From Alphaproteobacteria bacterium Ga0077535 (lineage in GTDB: Bacteria > Pseudomonadota > Alphaproteobacteria > Caulobacterales > Aquidulcibacteraceae): a DNA stretch of 64,000 nucleotides. Location: contig LNEK01000044.1 in assembly GCA_001464425.1 (NCBI GenBank), forward strand, positions 67,001-131,000, written 5' to 3'. Position 1 is the first letter of the stretch. Each line of letters begins with the position of its first letter. The position numbers and the translations under genes were made by a program. This document shows positions 34,307-43,466 of this stretch, in pieces. The notes beneath the pieces are model-generated. The model had not been told where the DNA came from and searched no databases. It worked only from the letters and a program-made list of their open reading frames with translations.

Positions 34307-36115
34307 ATGGCGCAGCCGGCCCCATCCTACATCTTTGATGCGTTCGACGCGCTGCCCGACCCTGTCGCTTTGTTGGCCGAGGACGGCGCGTTGTTGCGCG
34401 CAAACCCGGTGTTTCGTGCTGCATTTCGCCATTGGATCGGGCCGCAACGGCCGCCCTGGGGCAGGGTGCAGCCAGGTGAGTTCGTTAACGGCGAACGCCG
34501 CTTCGAGGCGCCGGCGCCGGATGGGCGAAGGTTCGAATGGGCGGAGCGGAAGCTGCCGGACGGCGTGCGCCTCGTCATTGCGCGTGACATTACCCGCCAT
34601 GTCCAAGCCGCTGAAGAAGCGCTGCGCGGCAAGACCACGTTGTTCGCCACGCTGACGCATGAATTGCGCACGCCGCTGAACGGCATTCTCGGCATGGCCA
34701 ATCTGCTGGATCTTGGCGAGCTGCAGCCGAACGCAAAGACCTATGTCGGCGCGATCAAGCAATCGGGTGAGTTGTTGCTCGATCTGATCACTGAGATTCT
34801 CGATTACTCGCGGCTGGAAGCGGGGCGCGTCATTCTGGAATCGGCGCCGTTCGATCCGGAAGCGACGATGCAGGATGTAGCTGAGCTGATCTCGCCCAAG
34901 GCGTTCGACAAAGGGCTTGAGATTGCTGTCACCGTGCGCGGCGATGCGCCTGCGCGCGTATTGGGCGACGATGGGCGCTTGCGGCAGATCTTGTTCAATC
35001 TCGCCGGCAACGCGGTGAAGTTCACCGAAACAGGCGGGGTCTTGATCGAACTTGCGCCGCGGCCGAACGGGCGCTTGCGCTTCAATGTGCGCGATACTGG
35101 CCCTGGCGTTGCGCCGGAAAAGCAAGCGCTGATCTTTGAAGAGTTTGCGCAAGCCGATGCCGGCGTTGCACGGCGGCACGGCGGCGCGGGGCTCGGGCTT
35201 GCGATCGTGCGCAAGCTGGCGCTGGCCATGGGCGGCGATGTGGGGCTGGTGTCGCGCCCTGGCTTCGGCGCCAGTTTTTGGGTCGAGCTGCCGCTCGCGG
35301 CGACAGAGGTTGGCGTGGCGCACGCTCATGCACCTTTGTCGCTCGTGGGCGTCAAAGCCTGCGTGCTCAGCCGCTCGAATGTATTGGCGCAGGCGTTGCG
35401 TGCCGCGCTCGTCTCGCTGGGCGCAGATACGGTGGGCCCCGATGATAAGCCTGATGTGATCCTGTTTGATTGGCGCGAGGACGCCGACGGCGAAGAGATC
35501 GAAGCGTTGAAGCGCAGTGCGCGCGCGGTGATCGCAGTGGCGCCGCAGGAAGATCGCGCGGCGCTCGAACGCGCCCGCGCTGCGGGTCTTGAGCACTACA
35601 CGCTGAAGCCGGTGCGCCGCCGCTCTTTGGCCGAGCGCATCAAGGTGGCGCTGGGCGAAGCTGATCGCGCCGTGGTGGAACACGTGCAGCAAGCGGATGC
35701 AGCGCCGGTTGCGCTCACCGGCCTGCGCGTGCTGCTGGCGGAAGACAATCCGATCAACGCGTTGCTCGCGCGCACGTTGCTGACGCGCGCCGGCTGTATC
35801 GTCACGGATGTGCGGGACGGGGAGGAGGCGGTGTCCGCCGCTGCCGCCGCCGCGTTTGATCTGATCTTTCTCGATATTCGCATGCCGCGGCTCGATGGTC
35901 TCGCGGCCGCACAGCACATCCGCGCCGGCCCCGGGCCTTCCGCGCGCGCGCCGATCGTGGCGCTCACCGCTGACGCTGGCGATGAGGAGCGCGCGCGCGC
36001 GTTCAAGGCCGGCATGGACGATTTCGTGACCAAGCCGATCGACGCCGGCAGGCTGCTCGCGGTCGCAGCCCGCTTTACCGACCGCCCGAACCCCGCCACG
36101 TTCAGCAACGATTAA
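34307..36115 (+). CDS. Cytosolic hybrid histidine kinase with two receiver domains
   Basis: 602 residues with no membrane segment: PAS-like sensor (about 1-95, FDALPDPVALLAEDGALLRA), HisKA with the phosphorylated His118 in THELRTPLNG, HATPase with NAVKFT (N box), RDTGPGVAP (G1) and GGAGLGLAI (G2), then two receiver-type domains. The first (about 345-455) keeps an Asp in VILFDWRED and a Lys in TLKPVRRR but lacks the acidic pair, so it is probably inactive. The second (about 465-585) is complete: LAEDN, Asp523 in FLDIRMP, ALTAD and TKP. A cognate phosphotransfer protein is not encoded nearby. It starts 24 bp after comM. Confidence 0.92.
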   Translation: MAQPAPSYIFDAFDALPDPVALLAEDGALLRANPVFRAAFRHWIGPQRPPWGRVQPGEFVNGERRFEAPAPDGRRFEWAERKLPDGVRLVIARDITRHVQAAEEALRGKTTLFATLTHELRTPLNGILGMANLLDLGELQPNAKTYVGAIKQSGELLLDLITEILDYSRLEAGRVILESAPFDPEATMQDVAELISPKAFDKGLEIAVTVRGDAPARVLGDDGRLRQILFNLAGNAVKFTETGGVLIELAPRPNGRLRFNVRDTGPGVAPEKQALIFEEFAQADAGVARRHGGAGLGLAIVRKLALAMGGDVGLVSRPGFGASFWVELPLAATEVGVAHAHAPLSLVGVKACVLSRSNVLAQALRAALVSLGADTVGPDDKPDVILFDWREDADGEEIEALKRSARAVIAVAPQEDRAALERARAAGLEHYTLKPVRRRSLAERIKVALGEADRAVVEHVQQADAAPVALTGLRVLLAEDNPINALLARTLLTRAGCIVTDVRDGEEAVSAAAAAAFDLIFLDIRMPRLDGLAAAQHIRAGPGPSARAPIVALTADAGDEERARAFKAGMDDFVTKPIDAGRLLAVAARFTDRPNPATFSND

Positions 36116-36139
36116 GGCGCATGCGCCTGGAGATGCCGC

Positions 36140-37900
36140 ATGACTGAGGAAGCCGCGCCGAAGCGCTCGACATGGGGCTCCATCGTTGCGTTCTTTGATC
36201 GGCGCGCGCTGGTCATGCTCGCGCTTGGCTTTGCGGCGGGCCTGCCGAACCTTTTGCTTTTTGACACGCTCTCGGTTTGGCTACGGCAGGCGAAGGTGTC
36301 GCTCGACATCATCGGGCTCTTCAGCCTGGTTACGATCACCTACGCGGTCAAATTTCTCTGGGCGCCGGTCGTGGATCGGGTGCGCGTGCCGGTGCTGCAC
36401 CAATTGTTCGGCAAGCGGCGCGCTTGGATGTTGTTGGCGCAATCTGGCGTCGTGCTTGGTATTTGGCTGATCGCAGCAAACGCGCCGGCTGTTTCGGCGG
36501 CAGTTGCGGGCGGTGTTGAAGGGGCGGTGCAGCCCGACCCGAACGTCAACCTTCTTGGTATTCTCGCCGCCATTGCAACGATGACGGCTATCTTCGGCGC
36601 TACGCAGGACATCGCTATTGATGCTTGGCGCATCGAAGTTGCTGCTGTTGAGCGGCAAGGCGTGATGGCGGCGGCGTATCAGTGGGGTTATCGACTTGCG
36701 GTCGTCGTCTCCGGCGCCGCGCCGCTGTTTCTGGCGTCACGCATCGGTTGGACTGGCGCTTATTCCGCCATGGCGATCGTCATGGGCATCGGCATTATTG
36801 GCGTGTTGCTTGCGCCGCGTGAACGCAGTGTCGAGCCAAAGCCGTTTCCTCCGGCGACGACGCCGGCCTGGATGGAAGCGGCCGAATGGATCGGCCGCAT
36901 TTTGCTCATGCTGCTGGGCGCGTGCTTCATTGGCGCCGGGCTCTCTGGCAAGCCGGAGCCGATTACGTTTCTGCTCTCGGGGGCAGGGCTGCATGAGATC
37001 GCCGCTTCGATCGGAGCCATCTGGACGGTGAAGCCTTGGGGCGTGATGTGGCAGGTGTTGAGCGTCGGCGTTGGCCTCACCATCGTCGCGTTCGCCACCT
37101 ATCCGCTGCGCGGCTTAAACTCACGTCCGAGCGCGTATTTTGCCGGCACGCTGAAAGAGCCGCTCGAAGACTTCTTCAAGCGTTACAAAAGCACCGGCAT
37201 GCTCATCCTGGGGATGATCTGCGTTTATCGCATCGCTGACTTTGTGCTCAATCTGATGAGCGCGTTCTATGTCGATGTTGGCTTCTCGCTCGATGAGATC
37301 GCCGCAGCGCGCAAATTGTTTGGCGTGCTGATGTCGATGCTGGGCATCGGGCTGGGCGGCTGGATGGTGGCGCGATTTGGCTTGATGCGCTCGCTGATCG
37401 TGGGCGCGATCCTGCAGCCGCTCTCAAACGTTGCGTTCGGCGCATTGATTTTTACCGGCCCGTGGGTGCCAGGTTTGTGGGCGTGCATTGCTATCGACAA
37501 TATCTCTGCCGGCATCGCAGGCACTGCGCTGATTGCCTACATGTCGAGCCTCACCAGCCTCGGCTTCACGGCTACGCAATATGCTCTTTTCTCTTCTCTC
37601 TACGCGTTGCCGGGCAAATTGTTGGCGGCTGTGTCGGGGCGGATTGTGGAGGGCGGTATTGCGACGGCGGCTTCCGGCGGGGGCTGGCTGCGCAGCTGGT
37701 TCGCGGATATTTCTCCGGCGTCATTCGCGGCGCTCTCTGCTGAGCGCGGCATCCCCGCTGAGGCGTTCGCTGCGGGCTATATGACGTTCTTCATCTATTC
37801 CGGAGTGATCGGCATCGCCGCGTTTGTGTTCGCCGTCGCGGTGATGCGCAAAACGCCGCCAAAAGCGGATGACGCGCCTGCCGCCGAGGCGCCTGCCTAA
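36140..37900 (+). CDS. ampG: AmpG-type major facilitator permease
   Basis: 586-residue inner-membrane transporter with about 12-14 helices. LGFAAGLPNLLLFDTLSVWL in helix 1 and YAVKFLWAPVVDRVRVPVLH after helix 2 are AmpG hallmarks. TQDIAIDAWRIEVAAVERQG, a third landmark, is the region that binds the sugar. AmpG brings GlcNAc-anhydro-muramyl peptides into the cytoplasm for cell-wall recycling. The extended loop and extra C-terminal helices are common in alphaproteobacterial versions. Its stop overlaps that of maeB by 4 bp. No ampC or ampR is near. Confidence 0.88.
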   Translation: MTEEAAPKRSTWGSIVAFFDRRALVMLALGFAAGLPNLLLFDTLSVWLRQAKVSLDIIGLFSLVTITYAVKFLWAPVVDRVRVPVLHQLFGKRRAWMLLAQSGVVLGIWLIAANAPAVSAAVAGGVEGAVQPDPNVNLLGILAAIATMTAIFGATQDIAIDAWRIEVAAVERQGVMAAAYQWGYRLAVVVSGAAPLFLASRIGWTGAYSAMAIVMGIGIIGVLLAPRERSVEPKPFPPATTPAWMEAAEWIGRILLMLLGACFIGAGLSGKPEPITFLLSGAGLHEIAASIGAIWTVKPWGVMWQVLSVGVGLTIVAFATYPLRGLNSRPSAYFAGTLKEPLEDFFKRYKSTGMLILGMICVYRIADFVLNLMSAFYVDVGFSLDEIAAARKLFGVLMSMLGIGLGGWMVARFGLMRSLIVGAILQPLSNVAFGALIFTGPWVPGLWACIAIDNISAGIAGTALIAYMSSLTSLGFTATQYALFSSLYALPGKLLAAVSGRIVEGGIATAASGGGWLRSWFADISPASFAALSAERGIPAEAFAAGYMTFFIYSGVIGIAAFVFAVAVMRKTPPKADDAPAAEAPA

Positions 37901-40188
37901 TCCAGTTCCACGTCGCCTTTGGCTTCCGCCGCTTGGAACGCTGCCAGCGTCGCATACGTGACGATGTCTGATACTGCGCCGCCGAGCGGTGCGATCTGAA
38001 TTGGTTTCGCAAGGCCTGTAAGTATTGGCCCAATCACCGTTGCGCCGCCTGCGGTAGCGAGCAGGCTGGTTGCGATCGATGACGAGTGCAGCGCCGGCAT
38101 CACCAGCACGTTGGCCGCCTCCGAGAGCCGCGAGAAGGGATAGAGCTCGCGGATGTTGGAGTGCAGCGCGACGTCTACGTTCATCTCGCCTTCGTACTCG
38201 AAATCGATGTCCTCGCGCCGGTCAAGCAGGGAGACGGCGTCGCGGATTTTTTCCGAGCGCTCCATCTTCGGATTGCCGAACGTGGAGTGCGAGAGGAGGG
38301 CGACACGCGGCACGGCGCCGAACTGGCGGGCCAGCGCGGCTGATTGTAGCGTGATCTGCGCGAGCTCCGGCGCGTCCGGAAATTCGGCGACAGCGGTGTC
38401 GGCGACAAAAAGCGTGCGGCCCTTCATCAGGAGGATCGACATGCCCATGACGCGCTCACTGCGCGCGGGATCGATGGCTTTGAGCACATCATCCAGGACC
38501 GTCGCGTAATTGCGGGTCACGCCGCTGACCATGCCGTCGGCGTGATCGAGAGCGACCATGCATGCAGCGAAGACGTTGCGGTCGAGGTTCACGAGGCGTT
38601 GTGCATCACGATGCAGGAAGCCGAAGCGCTGCAGGCGCTTGTAGAGATAGTCGGTGTATTCGCCGTTGTGGTCGGAGAGGCGGGCGTTTTCGATCTTGAG
38701 GCTGGCGTGCTCGGGAATGCCGAGTTGCGCCATGTTGGCGCGCACGGTTTCTTCGCGGCCTAAAAGCACTGCGTTGCCGAGGCCAAGCTCTTTGAAGGCG
38801 AACGCGGCGCGGATCACCGCTGGCTCTTCGCCTTCGGCGAAGACGATGCAACGGGGCTTGCGGCGCACCACGGTTTGCACGCGCTGCATCATCGCCGCGG
38901 TTGGGTCGAGGCGTTGCGCCAGCGCTTGCTTATAGGCCTGCATGTCCTCGATCGGGCGGCGGGCGACGCCGGAATCCATCGCCGCTTGCGCGATGAAGGG
39001 CGGAATCTCCGAGATCAGGCGCGGATCGAACGGGGCAGGGATAATGTACTCGGGGCCGAACTTCGGCCGCTTGCCGTGGTAGGCGGCGGCGACTTCATCG
39101 GGCACGTCTTGCTTTGCCAGCTGCGCCAACGCGCGCGCGGCGGCCACCTTCATCTCTTCGTTGATGGTACGCGCGCGCACATCGAGTGCGCCGCGAAAGA
39201 TGTAGGGAAAGCCAAGGACGTTGTTGACCTGGTTCGGGTAGTCGGAGCGCCCGGTGGCGACGATGGCGTCCTTGCGGACTTCGTGCACTTCCTCCGGCGT
39301 GATCTCCGGATCGGGATTGGCCATGGCGAAAATGATCGGCTTGGCCGCCATCGACTTCACCATCTCCTTGCTCATGGCGCCGGCGGCGGAGAGCCCCATG
39401 AATACGTCGGCGCCTTTGACGGCTTCGGCGAGCGTACGTTTCGTGGTTTCGACAGCGTGCACGGATTTGAACTGATCCATGCCTTTTTCGCGGCCGCGAT
39501 ACACCACACCCTCGCGGTCACAGATGATGACGTTGTCGTGCGGCACGCCAAGTTGCTTAATGAGCGCGGTGCAAGAAAGCCCGGCGGCGCCGGCGCCGCT
39601 GACGACGACTTTGATGTCTTTCAGATCACGCCCGGTGAGTTCGCACGCATTGAGCAAGCCGGCCGCGGCGATGATGGCGGTGCCGTGCTGATCGTCGTGA
39701 AATACCGGGATGTCGAGATCATCGCGCAGCCGGCTTTCGATGATGAAGCATTCGGGGCTTTTGATGTCTTCGAGATTTATGCCGCCGAAGGTAGGCCCGA
39801 TGTTGCGGACGGTGGTGATGAATTCTTCGACGTCTTGCGTCGTGACTTCGATGTCGATCGAGTCGACGTCGGCAAAGCGTTTAAAGAGGACGCTCTTGCC
39901 TTCCATCACCGGCTTCGAGGCCATGGCGCCCAGATTGCCGAGGCCGAGAATGGCGGTTCCGTTGGAGATGACCGCGACCAGATTGCCCTTCGAGGTATAA
40001 TCGTAAGCCTTGTCGGGATCTTCGGCGATCGCGCGGACCGGCGCTGCGACGCCCGGTGAGTAAGCCAGGGAGAGATCACGCTGGGTCGCCATCGGCTTAG
40101 TCGGCGTGATGGAAATCTTGCCCGGCGTCGGCAGCCGGTGGAAATCGAGCGCTTCGGCGTCGGTGAAGCTCTTTTTGGAATCTGGCAT
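37897..40188 (-). CDS. maeB: NADP-dependent malic enzyme, MaeB type
   Basis: 763-residue enzyme converting malate to pyruvate, CO2 and NADPH. The malic-enzyme half (1-430) carries LAYSPGVAAPVRAIAEDPDK, FHDDQHGTAIIAAAGLLNA, the nucleotide fold VVVSGAGAAGLSC and FAMANPDPEITPEEV. The C-terminal 330 residues form a phosphotransacetylase-like domain (GFLHRDAQRLVNLDRNVFAA; SILLMKGRTLFVADTAV), which in MaeB is regulatory, probably binding acetyl-CoA, rather than catalytic. Length matches full MaeB. It is divergent from mutS. Confidence 0.96.
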   Translation of the reverse strand: MPDSKKSFTDAEALDFHRLPTPGKISITPTKPMATQRDLSLAYSPGVAAPVRAIAEDPDKAYDYTSKGNLVAVISNGTAILGLGNLGAMASKPVMEGKSVLFKRFADVDSIDIEVTTQDVEEFITTVRNIGPTFGGINLEDIKSPECFIIESRLRDDLDIPVFHDDQHGTAIIAAAGLLNACELTGRDLKDIKVVVSGAGAAGLSCTALIKQLGVPHDNVIICDREGVVYRGREKGMDQFKSVHAVETTKRTLAEAVKGADVFMGLSAAGAMSKEMVKSMAAKPIIFAMANPDPEITPEEVHEVRKDAIVATGRSDYPNQVNNVLGFPYIFRGALDVRARTINEEMKVAAARALAQLAKQDVPDEVAAAYHGKRPKFGPEYIIPAPFDPRLISEIPPFIAQAAMDSGVARRPIEDMQAYKQALAQRLDPTAAMMQRVQTVVRRKPRCIVFAEGEEPAVIRAAFAFKELGLGNAVLLGREETVRANMAQLGIPEHASLKIENARLSDHNGEYTDYLYKRLQRFGFLHRDAQRLVNLDRNVFAACMVALDHADGMVSGVTRNYATVLDDVLKAIDPARSERVMGMSILLMKGRTLFVADTAVAEFPDAPELAQITLQSAALARQFGAVPRVALLSHSTFGNPKMERSEKIRDAVSLLDRREDIDFEYEGEMNVDVALHSNIRELYPFSRLSEAANVLVMPALHSSSIATSLLATAGGATVIGPILTGLAKPIQIAPLGGAVSDIVTYATLAAFQAAEAKGDVELD

Positions 40189-40275
40189 GGGTTCTGGGAG
40201 GTCCGCGTTGCAGGCTGCACCCTAACTCTGCGACTCGGAGGGTCAATGGAAGTCCTAGGCGCAAGCGGCTAGAGC

Positions 40276-42951
40276 TTGGCTGTGGCCGATTCCTCGCATC
40301 CGGCGCCTGTGAAGGCGAGCCCGTTCATGGCGCAATACTTGGCCGCCAAGGCGGACCATGCCGACGCGCTTGTGTTCTTCCGCATGGGCGACTTCTACGA
40401 GCTCTTCTTCGAGGACGCCGAGAAGGCGGCGGCGGCGCTCGGCATCACGCTCACCAAGCGCGGCCAACATGGCGGCGAGCCGATCCCGATGGCCGGCGTG
40501 CCGTGGCATCAGGCCGAGAACTATCTCGCCAAGCTGATCCGTGCCGGCTTCAGGGTCGCGATCTGCGAACAACTTGAAGATCCGGCGGAAGCAAAGAAGC
40601 GCGGCTCCAAGTCGATCGTGCACCGCGGCGTCGTGCGCGTGGTCACGCCCGGCACGTTGACGGAGGAGGGGCTGCTCGATGCGCGCGCGGCTAACCGGTT
40701 GGCGGCAGTGGCGTTCGCCGGTGATGCGGCGGCGATCGCATGGGCTGATGTATCGACCGGAGCGTTCGAGACGCGCACGGTGAAGCCCGCTGAACTCGAA
40801 GGCGAGATCGCGGCGCTTTCGCCGGCTGAGCTGCTCGTCACCGATGGCGATAGCGCCAAAGTCAACGAAGCGGCGCGCATTATCGGCGCTGCGCTGACCA
40901 CGCGGCCAGCGGTGAAGGCGGATGCGAAGGCCGCAGCGCGGCGGATCAAGGCTGCGTTTGAAGTCGCCGCGCTCGATGCTTTTGGTGATTTCACGGATGC
41001 CGAGCTTTCGGCCATGGGTCTGTTGCTCGACTATATCGAGCTCACGCAGGCGGGCGCGGCGCCGCGCCTTATGCCGCCACGCCGCAATGCCGAGCGGGCC
41101 TTCATGGCGATCGATGCGGCGACGCGTGCGGCGCTGGAGATTGATCGCTCGGTGCGCGGCGGGCGGGATGGCTCGCTGCTTGGATGCATTGATCGCACGG
41201 TCACAGCCGCGGGCGGGCGGTTACTGTCAGAGCGTTTGGCGCGACCGCTGACGGATGTCGCCGCGATCAACGCGCGCCTCGATGCGGTGCAGTTCTTTAT
41301 TGATGGCCGCGAGCGCCGTGCTGGCGTGCGTGAAGAATTGCGCGCGGCGGGCGATTTGGCGCGGTCGTTGACGCGGTTGGCGCTTGGTCGCGGCGGGCCA
41401 CGTGATCTGGCGGCGTTACGCGATGGCCTGCATGCAGGTGATCGCGCTGCGGCGCGGTGTTTAGGGCTCACGGGCGAGGGGCCGGGCGCCATCGCTGAGG
41501 CATGCGCTGCGCTGACGCTTACGGCGCATGCTGAGAGCGCGAGTTTAGCGCAGACATTGGAGCGCGCTTTGGCGCCCGATTTGCCGCTGTTGGCGCGCGA
41601 TGGCGGCTTCATCGCGGCCGGATATGACGCCGTGCTTGATGAGACACGCGCGCTTCGGGACGATAGCCGCCAAGTGATCGCCGCACTGCAAGCAAGCTAC
41701 GCCGAGGAAGCCGGCATTGGCGGCTTGAAGCTGAAGCATAATAATGTGCTCGGCTATCACATCGATGCGACCCCAAAGCAGGCCGAAGCTTTGATGGCGC
41801 CGCCGCTCAACGCGCGCTTCATCCATCGCCAGACCAATGCGGGGTCGATCCGCTTCACCACAACGGAACTCGCGGAGCTCGACGCGAAGATTTCGCGCGC
41901 AGGCGAGGCGACGCTGGCGCGTGAACTTGTGCTGTTCAAAGAATTTGCGGCGCGCGCGGCTGCGAACGAGGGCGCGATCCGCGCCGCCGCAGAGGCGCTT
42001 GCGTCACTCGATGTCGCTGCTGCGCTGGCGGAGTGGGCTGAAGAGACCCACGCCACGCGTCCAGATATTGATGAGACTACGGCGCTGTTGGCCGAAGGCG
42101 CGCGCCACCCGGTGGTGGAGCATGGCGTCCGCCGCGAGGGGCAGGGGTTCACGCCGAACGATGCGCGCCTCGACGCGGAGGGAAAATCGGGCCCGCGTCT
42201 GATGGTGGTCACCGGCCCGAACATGGCGGGCAAGAGCACGTATCTGCGCCAGATCGCGCTCTTGGCCGTGCTGGCGCAGTCGGGGGCTTACGTGCCTGCA
42301 CGCAAGCTGCGGCTTGGCGTTGTCGATCGTGTCTTCGCGCGCGTGGGCGCCTCGGATGATCTGGCGCGCGGCCGCTCGACCTTCATGACGGAAATGGTCG
42401 AGACCGCCGCGATCCTCAATCAGGCGGGTGCGCGTGCGCTGGTGGTGCTCGATGAGATCGGGCGCGGCACCGCGACCTTTGACGGCCTGGCGATCGCGTG
42501 GTCGGTCGCGGAGCATTTGCACGAGGCCAATCGCTGTCGCGCGGTGTTCGCCACCCACTATCACGAGCTGACGCGGCTGGCGGAGAAGCTGGAAGCCGGC
42601 GCCAACGCGCACCTGCGGGCGAAGGAGTGGAAGGGCGATCTCGTCTTCCTGCACGAAGTTGCGCCGGGGCCGGCAGATCGCTCTTACGGTATTCAGGTAG
42701 CGAAGCTCGCAGGGTTGCCGCGGAGCGCGGTGGAGCGGGCGCGCACGGTGCTGGCGCGGCTTGAGGCCAGCGGCGGCGCGGCGCGCGTCGAGATTGCTGA
42801 CGAGCTGCCGCTGTTTGCGCAGGTGATGGAAGAGACGGCTGCGTCGCAGCTAGAGACCGCCCTGGACGCGATCAATCCGGATAATCTCTCACCAAAAGAA
42901 GCGCTTGAGACGCTTTACCGCCTCAAGGCTCTAAATTCGGACGAGACTTAG
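40276..42951 (+). CDS. mutS: DNA mismatch repair protein MutS
   Basis: 891 residues. Mismatch-contact motif [15 protein letters not shown] near residues 36-50; clamp and lever domains in the middle; Walker [14 protein letters not shown] near 645-658; Walker [17 protein letters not shown]; signature region [11 protein letters not shown]; dimer end [14 protein letters not shown]. The start is uncertain: TTG at 40276 gives the longest protein, GTG two codons later is equally possible, and neither has a clear Shine-Dalgarno. Met18 ([11 protein letters not shown]) is the first conserved residue block. MutL is not in the window. The tail overlaps the stop of a minus-strand gene by 4 bp. Confidence 0.96.
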   Translation: MAVADSSHPAPVKASPFMAQYLAAKADHADALVFFRMGDFYELFFEDAEKAAAALGITLTKRGQHGGEPIPMAGVPWHQAENYLAKLIRAGFRVAICEQLEDPAEAKKRGSKSIVHRGVVRVVTPGTLTEEGLLDARAANRLAAVAFAGDAAAIAWADVSTGAFETRTVKPAELEGEIAALSPAELLVTDGDSAKVNEAARIIGAALTTRPAVKADAKAAARRIKAAFEVAALDAFGDFTDAELSAMGLLLDYIELTQAGAAPRLMPPRRNAERAFMAIDAATRAALEIDRSVRGGRDGSLLGCIDRTVTAAGGRLLSERLARPLTDVAAINARLDAVQFFIDGRERRAGVREELRAAGDLARSLTRLALGRGGPRDLAALRDGLHAGDRAAARCLGLTGEGPGAIAEACAALTLTAHAESASLAQTLERALAPDLPLLARDGGFIAAGYDAVLDETRALRDDSRQVIAALQASYAEEAGIGGLKLKHNNVLGYHIDATPKQAEALMAPPLNARFIHRQTNAGSIRFTTTELAELDAKISRAGEATLARELVLFKEFAARAAANEGAIRAAAEALASLDVAAALAEWAEETHATRPDIDETTALLAEGARHPVVEHGVRREGQGFTPNDARLDAEGKSGPRLMVVTGPNMAGKSTYLRQIALLAVLAQSGAYVPARKLRLGVVDRVFARVGASDDLARGRSTFMTEMVETAAILNQAGARALVVLDEIGRGTATFDGLAIAWSVAEHLHEANRCRAVFATHYHELTRLAEKLEAGANAHLRAKEWKGDLVFLHEVAPGPADRSYGIQVAKLAGLPRSAVERARTVLARLEASGGAARVEIADELPLFAQVMEETAASQLETALDAINPDNLSPKEALETLYRLKALNSDET

Positions 42952-43316
42952 CGCTGTTGCTGCTCGGGCTGCTGAACTGGTTGGTCCGGATCGACCAGCA
43001 TCGGAGCGCGGTTATTGACGCTCTGGCGGGCCTGCTCAACCGCCATGCCACGGGTGACCGCTTCTGAAGCCAGCGGCAGCGAAGAATCCATGGCCACGTA
43101 CATCATGAAGGCGCCGAGGATGCCGCCGAGAACCAGACCGGTTACGCCCCAAACCGAGGCTGCGAACCAATAAGCCGAGGCGCGCTCACTCTTAATGCGC
43201 ATATTGAAGAGGTTGCGATCTTCGAGCGCGACCATGCGCTGGCGGTCCGGGTGTTCATGGACCTGTTGATGATCCTCATCGACCGGCCGGATGTTCTTGG
43301 TGCCAGCTTTGCGCAT
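42948..43316 (-). CDS. Single-pass membrane protein, unknown function
   Basis: 122 residues: a polar, charged N-terminal half ([27 protein letters not shown]), one membrane helix near residues 54-75 ([20 protein letters not shown]), and a Gln/Pro-rich tail with [11 protein letters not shown]. The layout suggests cytoplasmic N-terminus and periplasmic tail. It sits in the gap between mutS and glnD on the opposite strand. No family is recognised. The 150-bp space on its 5' side, shared with divergent glnD, should hold both promoters. Confidence 0.65.
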   Translation of the reverse strand: MRKAGTKNIRPVDEDHQQVHEHPDRQRMVALEDRNLFNMRIKSERASAYWFAASVWGVTGLVLGGILGAFMMYVAMDSSLPLASEAVTRGMAVEQARQSVNNRAPMLVDPDQPVQQPEQQQR

Positions 43317-43466
43317 CTAAGGACGTCTCCAGGGTGATAGCTCAACAACTAGCTTTGGATGTGCCCGCGAATTGAGGCAAGTTTGCGTGTGCGAATTTAC
43401 CAAGAAGTCACACCATCTGCCTTCGCTTGTGGCGCCTTCTCCCCAAAATGACGAAATATCCATGAC

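Noticed and set aside
33944-35917. A 657-codon open frame on the minus strand across comM and the histidine kinase
   Set aside because: Product is Arg/His/Gln-rich with no motif; it mirrors two well-recognised plus-strand genes and arises from GC-rich codon use.
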